A program made the position numbers and the translations under genes. From NCBI GenBank assembly GCA_035363115.1, contig DAOSEM010000002.1, positions 124,001 to 188,000 of the forward strand: 64,000 bases of DNA. The letters are read 5' to 3'. This stretch comes from Syntrophales bacterium (GTDB taxonomy: Bacteria; Desulfobacterota; Syntrophia; Syntrophales; PHBD01). Shown piece by piece: positions 24,774 through 33,418 of this stretch. The notes below the pieces were generated by a model. It was not told where the DNA came from and did not search any database. It was given only the letters and a program-made list of their open reading frames with translations. How positions within the stretch are numbered: the stretch's first letter is position 1; every line of letters begins with the position of its first letter.

Positions 24774-25832
24774 ATGAAATACCGTGTCATTCAGTGGGCC
24801 ACCGGCTCCATGGGGAAAACCTGCCTGCGGGCCGTCATCGATCACCCGGACCTGGAACTGGCGGGCCTTTATGTCTACAGCGAGCGGAAGGCCGGCCTTG
24901 ACGCCGGCGAGATCGCGCGTCGCGGCGAGACAGGGGTGATCGCCACCCGGAGCATCGACGAGATCCTGGCGCTCGACGCCGACGTGGTCATCCATGCACC
25001 CCGCATCCAGTTCCCCTACAGCCACCACAACCGGGACATCTGCCGGATCCTGGCCTCGGGCAAGAATCTGATCACCATCAACGGACACGGCTTTCCGGCC
25101 TGGCACGGTGCCGCGTATGCGGCGGAGTTCGAGGAGGCCTGCCGGCGGGGGAATTCGACATTCTTCAGCACGGGCCTGAACCCGGGCTTCGTCGTGGAGA
25201 AGATCGTCGCCGCGGCCACGGGGATCTGCACGGACATCGAATCCATCTCCGTCCGGGAGACCTTCGATGTCAGCGGCGCCCCGGATCATGAGTACGTGTT
25301 CACCGTCTGCGGGATGGGCTCCGATCCGGGGCGGTTCGACCCTGCCGGGTCCGGACCCGTCGCGCAACTGATCACGGCAATGTATGCCGAGGTGATCGCG
25401 CTTCTGGCCCACCGCCTGGGCCTGGTGCTGGAGCGCGTGGAGCCGGACCACCGGGTGACGGTGGCAACGGGGGACATCACGGCCCGGGCCGGCACCGTGG
25501 AGGCGGGGACGGTGGCGGCGACGAACTACCGCTGGCACGGGATCGTCGGCGGACGGCGGTTCATCACGCTGGAAGTGAACTGGGTGATGGGAAACTCTGT
25601 GCCCGGGTTCGAGAATTTCGACCACTGGAGGATCTCCGTTCGCGGGAAACCGGGAATCGACATCGTCATGAACCTCGTGGAGCCGGAGGATGCCACGGTC
25701 CGGACGCGCTCCGAACAGTACGGCGTGGCGGGGTCGGTCATCAACGCCATTCCGGAAGTCTGCGCCGCCCCGGCGGGCATCTTCCATGTTCCGCTTTTTG
25801 CACCCTGGCGGAGGCGCTTTGCCGAGGGATGA
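24774..25832 (+). CDS. DapB-like NAD(P)-dependent dehydrogenase
   Basis: 352 residues from the ATG at 24774. The N-terminal Rossmann motif WATGSMGKTCLRAVIDHPDLELAGLYVY and the DADVVIHAPRIQFPYSHHNRDICRILASGKNLITINGHG segment match the dihydrodipicolinate-reductase-like family that includes 2,4-diaminopentanoate dehydrogenase. The catalytic domain includes STGLNPGFVVEKI. Members reduce or deaminate substrates with NAD(P)H; the exact one here is unknown. The next gene (72 bases on) is a 4Fe-4S protein, a possible redox partner. Confidence 0.75.
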   Translation: MKYRVIQWATGSMGKTCLRAVIDHPDLELAGLYVYSERKAGLDAGEIARRGETGVIATRSIDEILALDADVVIHAPRIQFPYSHHNRDICRILASGKNLITINGHGFPAWHGAAYAAEFEEACRRGNSTFFSTGLNPGFVVEKIVAAATGICTDIESISVRETFDVSGAPDHEYVFTVCGMGSDPGRFDPAGSGPVAQLITAMYAEVIALLAHRLGLVLERVEPDHRVTVATGDITARAGTVEAGTVAATNYRWHGIVGGRRFITLEVNWVMGNSVPGFENFDHWRISVRGKPGIDIVMNLVEPEDATVRTRSEQYGVAGSVINAIPEVCAAPAGIFHVPLFAPWRRRFAEG

Positions 25833-25903
25833 GGGTGCACCGCGGCGATGCGGCGGAACGGACGCCGCGCTGCGGAACCAATAAACGATCAAGGGAGGCT
25901 GTT

Positions 25904-26989
25904 TTGTCGGACGAGTGCTACGAAAAGCTTGCAGAAGTGCTGGATACGCTGCCCAACGGATTTCCAAGGACCGACAGCGGAGTGGAGATCCGGCTCCTCA
26001 AAAAAATATTTACTCCCGCCCAGGCGGAGCTGTTCTGCCGGCTTCGGCTGACGTTCGAGACGGTGGATGAGATCGCCGCCCGGAACGGCATGCCGGTGGA
26101 AGGCCTGAAAGGCGCCCTCATGGGCATGGCCGTGAGGGGACAGGTCTTCACGATCAAGCCCGGGGGAATCCGGCGCTTCCGGATGCTGCCCTGGGTCTTC
26201 GGGATCTACGAGTTCCAGCTCGACAGCATGGACAGGGAGTTTGCGGAGTTGAACGAGGAATACTGGCCGTACCTTTCGAAACAGTTCTTTTCCGACACGC
26301 CGCAGCTGATGCAGACCCTTGCCGTGGAGGAGACCGTTCCTTCGCACCAGGAAGCACTGCCCTATGAGAAAGTATCGGCGATCGTCGAAAAGGGGCGGTC
26401 GTTCATGGTCAACGAATGCATCTGCAAGAAGGAACAGGGACTGCTGGGGAAGCCCTGCGACCGGCCCGTGCATGTCTGCCTGGGCATCTCCCTGGAGCCC
26501 GGGGTCTTCGAAAAGACGCCTTCGGCCCGCATCCTGACGAAGGAGGAGGCTTTTGCCCTCCTGAAAATGACGGAAGACGCCGGCCTCGTGCACCTCACCG
26601 GCAACGTGCAGACGGGGCACTACTACATCTGCAACTGCTGCAAGTGCTGCTGCGGGGTGCTCCGGTCGATCAACGAATTCGGGGTGCCTGCAGCCCGGGC
26701 GGTCAACTCCCACCATTATGCCGTGATCGACGCCGATCTCTGCACGGGATGCGGGATTTGCGCGGACAGCCGCTGCCAGGTCGGGGCCGTCTCGGACGAG
26801 GGGGAAACCTATGCGGTTATCCGGGAGCGGTGCATCGGCTGCGGGCTCTGTGTTACCGCGTGCCCGGCGGAGGCCATCCGGCTGGTCCGCAAGGAGCGTG
26901 AGGAGATCGATGTCCCGCCCCTTGCCGAAGACACGTGGTTCGACGAGCGGGGACGCCGCCGGGGGGTGGATTTCAGCCCGTACAGGTAA
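25904..26989 (+). CDS. Cys-rich 4Fe-4S protein with ferredoxin tail (paralogue of 56364-57647)
   Basis: 361 residues from a TTG at 25904 with AAGGGAGG at 25891-25898. The N-terminal 150 residues look like a winged-helix-like region (FETVDEIAARNGMPVEGLKGALMGMAVRGQVF). A C-x-C-x7-KPC motif (NECICKKEQGLLGKPC) and a cluster ICNCCKCCC follow, then two ferredoxin-type sites: CTGCGICADSRC, where the last spacing is longer than usual, and CIGCGLCVTACP. The family is common in sulfate-reducing and syntrophic bacteria, but no function is established that I can recall. It probably shuttles electrons for a dehydrogenase. Confidence 0.8.
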   Translation: MSDECYEKLAEVLDTLPNGFPRTDSGVEIRLLKKIFTPAQAELFCRLRLTFETVDEIAARNGMPVEGLKGALMGMAVRGQVFTIKPGGIRRFRMLPWVFGIYEFQLDSMDREFAELNEEYWPYLSKQFFSDTPQLMQTLAVEETVPSHQEALPYEKVSAIVEKGRSFMVNECICKKEQGLLGKPCDRPVHVCLGISLEPGVFEKTPSARILTKEEAFALLKMTEDAGLVHLTGNVQTGHYYICNCCKCCCGVLRSINEFGVPAARAVNSHHYAVIDADLCTGCGICADSRCQVGAVSDEGETYAVIRERCIGCGLCVTACPAEAIRLVRKEREEIDVPPLAEDTWFDERGRRRGVDFSPYR

Positions 26990-27124
26990 CCGGTCCGTCC
27001 GGAGAGGGCCTGCCGTCCGGTCCTGCGGCGGGAAAGAGGCAACCGGTCCAGCGAACCGGGCGTCCGGAAATGCGGGGTCCATCCGTTGCCCCGGTACCGG
27101 AGCCGCTCCCACGGAGGTGAAGGG

Positions 27125-27775
27125 ATGCCCATCGCCGTCCTCCTGCTGCCGGCCACCGTTCTCCTGGTGTCCCTTCTGCATTTCCGGAAGCGGGAATCGC
27201 TGCGGGGGGTCCTCCTGACCAAATCCGCCCTGTCGGCACTCTTTGTCCTGGCTGCCCTGTCCGGTCCGCACGGGAACCCGCGATACTTTGCCCTTGTCCT
27301 CGCCGGCCTGCTGTTCTGCATGGCCGGCGACGTCTTCCTGGTCTCCGCATCGAGAAGGCTTTTCCTGGCGGGCCTGCTCGCCTTCCTCACCGGGCACGTC
27401 CTGTACAGCGCCGCGTTTTTCACCATGGCCGCTCCGGGCCTCGCGACGGTCATCGCGGCCGCGGTGTGCCTCCCGTCCGGTGGCGCCTTCTTCCTGTGGC
27501 TACGGCCCCGCCTGGGGAAAATGGCGCTCCCGGTGGCGGCCTACATCGCGGTCATCTCGGTCATGGTCGCCGGCGCAAGCACGCTTGCCGGAGAAAGCGA
27601 ACTGCCCGTGGACGGCCGGGTCCTTGCCCTGACCGGTGCCGTTCTTTTCTACCTGTCGGACGTGTTCGTGGCCCGCCAGCGCTTCGTGAAGCCGGAATTC
27701 CTGAACCGGCTGATCGGCCTGCCCCTCTACTATGCGGGCCAGTTCCTGATCGCCTTCTCTACCCTGTTTCTGTAG
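27125..27775 (+). CDS. YhhN-family membrane protein (lysoplasmalogenase-like)
   Basis: 216 residues from the ATG at 27125 with GGAGGTGAAGGG upstream. About eight hydrophobic segments are present. The motifs LAGLLFCMAGDVFL (with the family's GD) and GAVLFYLSDVFVARQRF (SD) match YhhN/TMEM86, whose animal members hydrolyse the vinyl-ether bond of lysoplasmalogens. Anaerobes that make plasmalogens would have a use for it, but the bacterial role is not proven. Confidence 0.8.
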   Translation: MPIAVLLLPATVLLVSLLHFRKRESLRGVLLTKSALSALFVLAALSGPHGNPRYFALVLAGLLFCMAGDVFLVSASRRLFLAGLLAFLTGHVLYSAAFFTMAAPGLATVIAAAVCLPSGGAFFLWLRPRLGKMALPVAAYIAVISVMVAGASTLAGESELPVDGRVLALTGAVLFYLSDVFVARQRFVKPEFLNRLIGLPLYYAGQFLIAFSTLFL

Positions 27776-27820
27776 GCATGAGGCAACGGGGGAGACCCGT
27801 CCGCGGGAAACGCATTTCAG

Positions 27821-27849
27821 TTGACAGGGAAGGAATCGTTTCTTATCCT
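27821..27849 (+). promoter_or_regulatory. sigma70-type promoter
   Basis: TTGACA (27821-27826), a 17-base spacer and TATCCT (27844-27849), about 147 bases before the cyclase-like gene, giving a leader of about 140 bases with no strong hairpin noted. Confidence 0.6.
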
Positions 27850-27995
27850 GCACCGCAATCGATAGCGAAGATCAAGCCTGCTCTTCGCGAGCTTTCGGAG
27901 GGCGCTCCCCGTGTCCGTGGCGCGTCGGGTAACGGCTCACCCCATCCCGCGGCCGGGGCTTTCCACCGAGGCTCGAAACAGGAAAGGACTTCCCC

Positions 27996-29012
27996 GTGAG
28001 CCTGAGACATTTCCCGGCTGCCATCCTTCATTACGGCCTGTCTCTCACCGCCCAGATCTTCAGCCTGGGAATGGCCGTCATCCTGATCGCCACCGCGTAT
28101 TCCATCGTCGTCCCGCGCCTCGCCCCCTACAACATATCGCTGGGAAAGGAGCATCGGTACGCCAAGGCGGCCTTCGCGCTCGAGCAGACCGTCACCAGGC
28201 CCGTCCGCGCCGTGTTTCCCATCCGGATCGGCGGCAACGACATGACGCCGTGGATCGTCCTGGTCCTGTCGTTCGTGTTCACCTTCTGGTTCAACACCCT
28301 GAGCTACCGCTACTTCTACGAGGGGCAGTATTACCGCTATCGGAAGAAGGTGGACGACATGAGGCGCCGGCTTCATATCTCCGATCACGCGATGAGCGCC
28401 TCGGCGCTGGGCCGGCAACTGGACCTCCTGAAAACAGCGAAGAAAAAAGACCGTGACCGGATCCTCAGGAATATTGCCGAGACGGAGAAGGGGCTCAACG
28501 AGAAGGGGCGCGACCTTGCCTTTCTGTCGATCGATATCATTGACTCCACGGGCATAAAACTGGACGAGGACAAGGCCGTCGTGCAGAACGATTTTACCCG
28601 CTACCGCCAGTTCGTAAGCGGGATCCTGGACGAGCACGGATGCCTGAAGTCGACCTGGACACCCGACGGGGTCATGGCCTGCTTCCCGGCGGTGGACAAT
28701 GCCTTGCGCGCCGCCCAGAGGGTTGTTACCGATCTGGATGCATTCAACCGGGAGGTCAGGAAGCTGCGGCGCGAGTTTGCTGTCCGCTGCGGCGTGAACT
28801 CGGGGTTCGTCATCTACGACGAGAACGTGCCCCTCGATGCGATCAGCGATCCCGCCATCGACATCGCGGGCCACATGCAGAAATACGCGGACCGGAACAC
28901 CGTCGGCATCCCGAAGCCCGTCATGGAAACGCTTTCCGGCCGGAGCGGGTTCGCCCCCTCCGGAAAGGTCGTCGACGGCTACGAGATGTACGAATGGAAA
29001 AAGAGCGGATGA
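27996..29012 (+). CDS. membrane-anchored class III adenylate/guanylate cyclase-like protein
   Basis: 338 residues, GTG start with GGAAAGGA upstream. Two transmembrane helices (about 15-40 and 88-105) flank a short external loop; a coiled coil (about 115-175) leads to a class III cyclase domain. The first metal Asp is in FLSIDIIDSTG and the second in TWTPDGVMACF, followed by CGVNSGFVI. Where active enzymes have an Asn and an Arg (VN-x-AAR), this protein reads DIAGH, so both transition-state residues are changed to Asp and His. It may be inactive, altered in product, or regulatory. Confidence 0.7.
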   Translation: MSLRHFPAAILHYGLSLTAQIFSLGMAVILIATAYSIVVPRLAPYNISLGKEHRYAKAAFALEQTVTRPVRAVFPIRIGGNDMTPWIVLVLSFVFTFWFNTLSYRYFYEGQYYRYRKKVDDMRRRLHISDHAMSASALGRQLDLLKTAKKKDRDRILRNIAETEKGLNEKGRDLAFLSIDIIDSTGIKLDEDKAVVQNDFTRYRQFVSGILDEHGCLKSTWTPDGVMACFPAVDNALRAAQRVVTDLDAFNREVRKLRREFAVRCGVNSGFVIYDENVPLDAISDPAIDIAGHMQKYADRNTVGIPKPVMETLSGRSGFAPSGKVVDGYEMYEWKKSG

Positions 29013-29043
29013 GGAGGGAGGGGGCGCTCCAGCCGGCCGTTAT

Positions 29044-29520
29044 TCAATCCTGCAGCCTTTCAACCCGGTTCGCAATCTGCCGGTGATGGCTGTTCGTCTG
29101 GAGCGTGATCTCCCGGATCATTTGCAGGTATTCATGATCCGTGGTTTTCAGAATATCCTGGTATTTCGACTCCAGGATCGATTTTTCCATATCCAGGGAC
29201 AGGAAAAGAACCTGTTTCCGGCTGACTTCCCCCCTTTCCACTTTGAGCCGGTTCCCCTTGATTCCATCGATGACGGTCCGGATGGCGGAAAGGCTGAACG
29301 GCCGGCCCGTCTCGAAGAGCCTCGGGTTCGCCCGGAGGCGGGCGGACATGGTCCCTATGAATTCGGCGTGACGGATTTCCTCGTCTACGAGGTTCGACCA
29401 GAACGGACGATCTTCCGGCCATTTCGCACTGCAGGCGCGGTAGAAATCGGCCACCGCTCGTTCGAGATCCCCCATCGCCTCCATGACGTTCAGGGCTTTC
29501 TCGACTTCTGTTGGTCCCAT
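29044..29520 (-). CDS. ferritin-like (rubrerythrin-type) diiron protein
   Basis: 158 residues, all helical. An ExxH pair is visible in DEEIRHAEF with an earlier Glu in GDLERAVADFY, and later helices carry EKSILESKY and SHHRQIANRV, giving the four-helix layout of a ferritin-like fold. There is no rubredoxin tail. Proteins of this type handle peroxide or iron, and the carboxylate ligands look present, though the second ExxH is not in its classic form. It shares a strand with the protease gene 44 bases upstream. Confidence 0.65.
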   Translation of the reverse strand: MGPTEVEKALNVMEAMGDLERAVADFYRACSAKWPEDRPFWSNLVDEEIRHAEFIGTMSARLRANPRLFETGRPFSLSAIRTVIDGIKGNRLKVERGEVSRKQVLFLSLDMEKSILESKYQDILKTTDHEYLQMIREITLQTNSHHRQIANRVERLQD

Positions 29521-29564
29521 GATTCACATCCTAGTTCGGGCCGGTTCGCCCTCCGGCGTCGTCT

Positions 29565-30188
29565 TCAGGGAAGCAGGAAACCGATCAGGGCCAGGATCAC
29601 CGCCTGGAAGAAGCGGATGACCGGGTCCAGGACGCCGAGCAGGAGAAGGCCGATGATGATGAAGAATCCGAAGGGCTCGATCCGGGCCAGGGCATACTGA
29701 AACCTCACGGATGTAAAGCCCATGAGGATTTTCGACCCGTCGAGCGGCGGAATGGGGATCAGGTTGAAGGCGGCCAGGATGATGTTGATTTTCGCCATGT
29801 AATAGAGAAGCGTGGCGACCGTCCCGGCCGGCTGCGGATCGAGGATCCGGTACAGGAGAAAAGCGAGGAAGGCCAGGATCATGTTGGCGACGATCCCCGC
29901 CGAGGAAACCAGGATGAGGCCCCTGCGGGTGTCCCGGATATAGGAGAGGTTGAAGGGCACCGGCTTTGCCCAGCCGAAACCGAAGAGAAACAGCATCAGC
30001 GTCCCGATCGGGTCGAGGTGGCTGATGGGATTCAGCGTCAGCCGGCCCATGGCTTTTGCGGTGGGATCCCCCATTTTCCATGCGACCCAGCCGTGTGCCA
30101 GTTCGTGGATGATGATGGAATACAACAGCGGGATCGCCAGGAGCACAAATGCCAGCGGATCCCGGATGAGCAGGTTCAACAGTCCCAT
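29565..30188 (-). CDS. site-2-protease family (M50) membrane metalloprotease
   Basis: 207 residues with about six membrane segments. The zinc motif HELAHG is in the first third (SIIIHELAHGWVAWKMGDPTA) and the second ligand motif is in FNLIPIPPLDGSKIL. There is no PDZ domain, so this is the minimal Rip-type group that cleaves within membranes, often to release regulators. Its substrate is unknown. The divergent PAS-LuxR gene starts about 180 bases away. Confidence 0.85.
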   Translation of the reverse strand: MGLLNLLIRDPLAFVLLAIPLLYSIIIHELAHGWVAWKMGDPTAKAMGRLTLNPISHLDPIGTLMLFLFGFGWAKPVPFNLSYIRDTRRGLILVSSAGIVANMILAFLAFLLYRILDPQPAGTVATLLYYMAKINIILAAFNLIPIPPLDGSKILMGFTSVRFQYALARIEPFGFFIIIGLLLLGVLDPVIRFFQAVILALIGFLLP

Positions 30189-30365
30189 ACCCGTTCTTTC
30201 CCTCCGGAGGATTGGTTTTGACAGGCGTCATGGTACACGTCCGGTGGCGGCAATACCAGATTGATTTTCATGGACCGCTGTCGTATTGCACCGGCTGCGG
30301 AACGTTCCCCGTCCGGAACGCCGGACCGCTGTGAACCGCCAAACGACAAACCGACGGGTGCCGAT

Positions 30366-31952
30366 ATGACAGCCAGCGAAATGGAGATCCGGGTCATCCT
30401 GGAGAACATGATCGACGTCGTCGTGATCCTCGACGGAGACGGCGTCTTTCGGGCCGTCAGCCCCTCCGCGCGGTGGACCCTCGGCTACGAGCCGGCCCGC
30501 ATAGTCGGGACGGTCAGCTTCGATTACGTCTTTCCGGAAGACCTGGAAAGGGTTCATCTGACCTTCCGGAAAACCCTGAAGACCGACCGGGAAACGGAGA
30601 GGTTCCGCTTCCGCCACGCCGACGGCCGCTTCCTCTGGCTGGAGACGGTCGCACGATCGGTCTGGAAGGAGGACAACTTCCAGGGAATCATCGTCTCCGC
30701 CCGTGATATCACGGAGCGCATCCGGGTCGAAGAGAAGTTCCGGGAACGGGACCGGAGATACCGGCTGATCGTGGAGAATGCGAACGACGCGATCTACCTT
30801 CACGATTTCGATGGGATTATCATCGACGTGAACGAGATAGCCTGCCGGATGCTCGGATATGAGCGGGAGGAATTGATCGGGTCCAATCTGGGGATGATCG
30901 ATGGGAAGTGGAACCAGCCGGAGAACCCGGAGCTCGACTCTCTCCTGAAGCAGGAGCGGCATTCCTTCGAGCGCTGGAACGTCCGGAAGGACGGCACCGA
31001 GATTCCCGTCGAGGTCAGTGTGAAGGTCGTCGACTGGAAGGGAAGAGGGCTCATCATGGGGTTCGTGAGGGACATCACGGACCGCAAAGCCGCCGAGGCA
31101 AAGCTGCTCCGGAGCGAAAAGCAGTATCGCCTGCTGGTGGAGAACACGATGGATTACGTCGCCCGCTTTCACCTGGACGGGACCATCCTGTTTGTCTCCG
31201 AGGCCGTCGAGTCGGTTCTCGGCTACCTTCCGAAGGAAATCGTCGGCGGGTCCTTCCTGGACCTGGTCCACCCGGACGACCGGACCGCCGCCGGGAACGT
31301 GTTCCTGGGCGTACTGAAGGAAGAGAAACAGGGAGGCCTGGAATGCCGGCTGCGCACGAAGGACGGCCGATACCGCTGGGTGGAGAGCCGGGGCAGGGTT
31401 TTCCGGAATGACGTGACGGGACGGATGGAGATCTTCTCGGTGGCCCGGGACGTCACGGTGCAGAAAAACGCGGAGGAGGAACTGCGGAACACGCTCAACA
31501 ACCTGGAGGACCTCGTCCAGGAGCGCACGGCCGAGCTGAAGGAGGCCAACACGGCCCTCCGGGTTCTCCTGGACCGGAGCAAGGAAGACCGGAAGATCCT
31601 CGAGGAGCGGCTCCAGCGGAACCTCAACGAGCTGCTCATCCCGACGCTGGACGGGCTCAGGTCCTGCGGCCTGAACAGAAAGGGGCTTCTTTTCCTGGAC
31701 CTGCTGCAGTCGAACCTGCGGGACATCACGTCCCCGTTTCTGTCCAGGCTGACGTCCTCTTACAGGAACCTCACTCCCAGGGAAATCCAGGTGGCCGGCA
31801 TGATCCGGGAAGGGAAGCGGACCAAGGAGATCGCGGAGCTGCTGGGGGTCAGCACGGTTACGGTGGATTCGCACCGGATCAGCATCCGGACCAAGCTCGG
31901 ACTGACGGGGGAGAAGGTCAATCTCCGCTCGCATCTTCTTTCCATGACCTGA
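30366..31952 (+). CDS. triple-PAS LuxR-family regulator
   Basis: 528 residues from the ATG at 30366 (MTASEMEIRVILENMID), where the first PAS domain begins; frames from 30261/30270 are possible and no start has a strong ribosome site. Three PAS domains with PAC-like tails (each ending in a RDIT/RDVT motif) are followed by a coiled coil (LEDLVQERTAELKEANTALRVLL) and a LuxR-type HTH (LTPREIQVAGMIREGKRTKEIAELLGVSTVTVDSHRISIRTKL). It has no kinase domain, so sensing and DNA binding are in one soluble protein. Its twin is at 44789-46441. Confidence 0.85.
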   Translation: MTASEMEIRVILENMIDVVVILDGDGVFRAVSPSARWTLGYEPARIVGTVSFDYVFPEDLERVHLTFRKTLKTDRETERFRFRHADGRFLWLETVARSVWKEDNFQGIIVSARDITERIRVEEKFRERDRRYRLIVENANDAIYLHDFDGIIIDVNEIACRMLGYEREELIGSNLGMIDGKWNQPENPELDSLLKQERHSFERWNVRKDGTEIPVEVSVKVVDWKGRGLIMGFVRDITDRKAAEAKLLRSEKQYRLLVENTMDYVARFHLDGTILFVSEAVESVLGYLPKEIVGGSFLDLVHPDDRTAAGNVFLGVLKEEKQGGLECRLRTKDGRYRWVESRGRVFRNDVTGRMEIFSVARDVTVQKNAEEELRNTLNNLEDLVQERTAELKEANTALRVLLDRSKEDRKILEERLQRNLNELLIPTLDGLRSCGLNRKGLLFLDLLQSNLRDITSPFLSRLTSSYRNLTPREIQVAGMIREGKRTKEIAELLGVSTVTVDSHRISIRTKLGLTGEKVNLRSHLLSMT

Positions 31953-32010
31953 CAGGGTGAGCCTTTTCCCTTCGCTCCCGCCCGGGCGGGAGAGGCAGAA
32001 CGGCGGAAAC

Positions 32011-33348
32011 GTGGACAGCAGCCTGGAAAAAGAGAGAGCGCGTTATCTGGCCCGTCTCGGGGAACTCTTTGACGTCTCCGTTTCCGACGCCCGGGGCATC
32101 GTCGAGGCATTCCACGGGGAGATGGCCCGCGGCCTGGTGGGAGAACCAAGCTCCCTGCGGATGATTCCCTCCTTTATGGGCCGGCCGACAGGCCGGGAAA
32201 GGGGCCGCTACCTCGCCCTCGACCTGGGCGGGACGAACTGCCGCGTCCTGGAGGTGGTGCTCGACGGGCGGGGCGGGGCTTCCGTTGCGGCGGCGGGCCG
32301 GTTCGTGATTCCGCGGGAGTGCCTGTGCGGACCCGGCCGGAAGCTCTTCGATTTCCTCGCCGGGTGCGTTGACTCCTTTCTCCGGGAGCATCCCCCGGAA
32401 CGGCGGCGGGAGCCGGTCCTGGCCTTCACGTTCTCCTTCCCCGTGGAGCAGCGCTCCGCCGTCTCGGGCACCCTCATCGGCTGGACGAAGGCCTTCACGG
32501 CCCCGGGCGTGGAGGGCGAGGACGTTGCGGCGCTTCTCGCCGCGGCGATGAGAAGCAGGGGGCTTGAATCCATCCGGATCGCGGCCCTGACGAACGACAC
32601 CGTGGGGACACTCCTGGCCGGGAGCTATGCCGATCCTTCCTGCGACATGGGAGTGATCCTGGGAACGGGGACGAACGCCTGCTACCCCGAAAGGGCCGAC
32701 CGGATCCGGAAGCTCCCGTGGACGGGAGCGGCCGGCGAGATGATCGTCAACCTCGAGTGGGGCAATTTCCATCGGCTCACGGCCAACCGCTTCGACGACC
32801 TCCTGGACGAAGCCTCACCGAATCCCGGCCGGCAGCGGCTCGAGAAGATGGTGTCCGGGATGTACCTGGGGGAGCTCGCGCGGCTGGCCATTCGCGAGAT
32901 GATGGAGAGGGGCCTCCTGTTTCCGGGGGGGGCTGGAACGGCGTTCTCCGTGCCGTACGGCCTGACGACGGAGCAGCTGCTTCCCGGCGGAGGCGCACAG
33001 GCGGATGGTACAGCCCCCGGCCTCGGCGATGCCGGGGAAGACGACCGGACGGCGATCCGCGAGATCGGACGGCTCGTCACCGGCCGGTCCGCGCGGCTTG
33101 CCGGCTCGGCCATCACCGCCGTCCTTACCTGGATGGATCCGGACATGAAAGCCGGCCACGCCGTGGCGATCGACGGGGCGCTGTTCGAGCACAACCCGGG
33201 ATACCGGGCCGGAATCTCGAAGACCCTGGACGACCTCCTCGGCAGCCGGGCGGCGGCAGTCCGGCTCGTCCTCACGAGGGACGGATCGGGAATCGGATCC
33301 GCCATCGCCGGCGCTGTGGCATCCGTCGGTGGAGGCGGCCTTCCGTGA
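32011..33348 (+). CDS. eukaryotic-type hexokinase
   Basis: 445 residues from the GTG at 32011 (VDSSLEKERARYL); a GTG at 31957 is an alternative. Motifs follow the hexokinase order: YLALDLGGTNCRVLEV (phosphate 1), FTFSFPVEQ and GTLIGWTKAF (sugar binding), ALTNDTVGTLLAGSY with the catalytic Asp, GVILGTGTNACY, and VNLEWGNF. This is the animal/yeast-type hexokinase family, found sporadically in bacteria, not the usual GlcK/ROK type. It phosphorylates glucose or a similar hexose in the cytoplasm and may use glucose released by the GH15-like enzyme at 4896. Confidence 0.88.
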   Translation: MDSSLEKERARYLARLGELFDVSVSDARGIVEAFHGEMARGLVGEPSSLRMIPSFMGRPTGRERGRYLALDLGGTNCRVLEVVLDGRGGASVAAAGRFVIPRECLCGPGRKLFDFLAGCVDSFLREHPPERRREPVLAFTFSFPVEQRSAVSGTLIGWTKAFTAPGVEGEDVAALLAAAMRSRGLESIRIAALTNDTVGTLLAGSYADPSCDMGVILGTGTNACYPERADRIRKLPWTGAAGEMIVNLEWGNFHRLTANRFDDLLDEASPNPGRQRLEKMVSGMYLGELARLAIREMMERGLLFPGGAGTAFSVPYGLTTEQLLPGGGAQADGTAPGLGDAGEDDRTAIREIGRLVTGRSARLAGSAITAVLTWMDPDMKAGHAVAIDGALFEHNPGYRAGISKTLDDLLGSRAAAVRLVLTRDGSGIGSAIAGAVASVGGGGLP

Positions 33349-33418
33349 GACGGACTCCACACATGATAAAACGGCGGTTCGCTTTGATCCATTGGCGGCG
33401 CCCGGTCCGGGAGGGACC

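Noticed and set aside
30218..30246. TTGACA at 30218 as promoter of the PAS-LuxR gene
   Set aside because: No acceptable -10 element lies 16-18 bases downstream.
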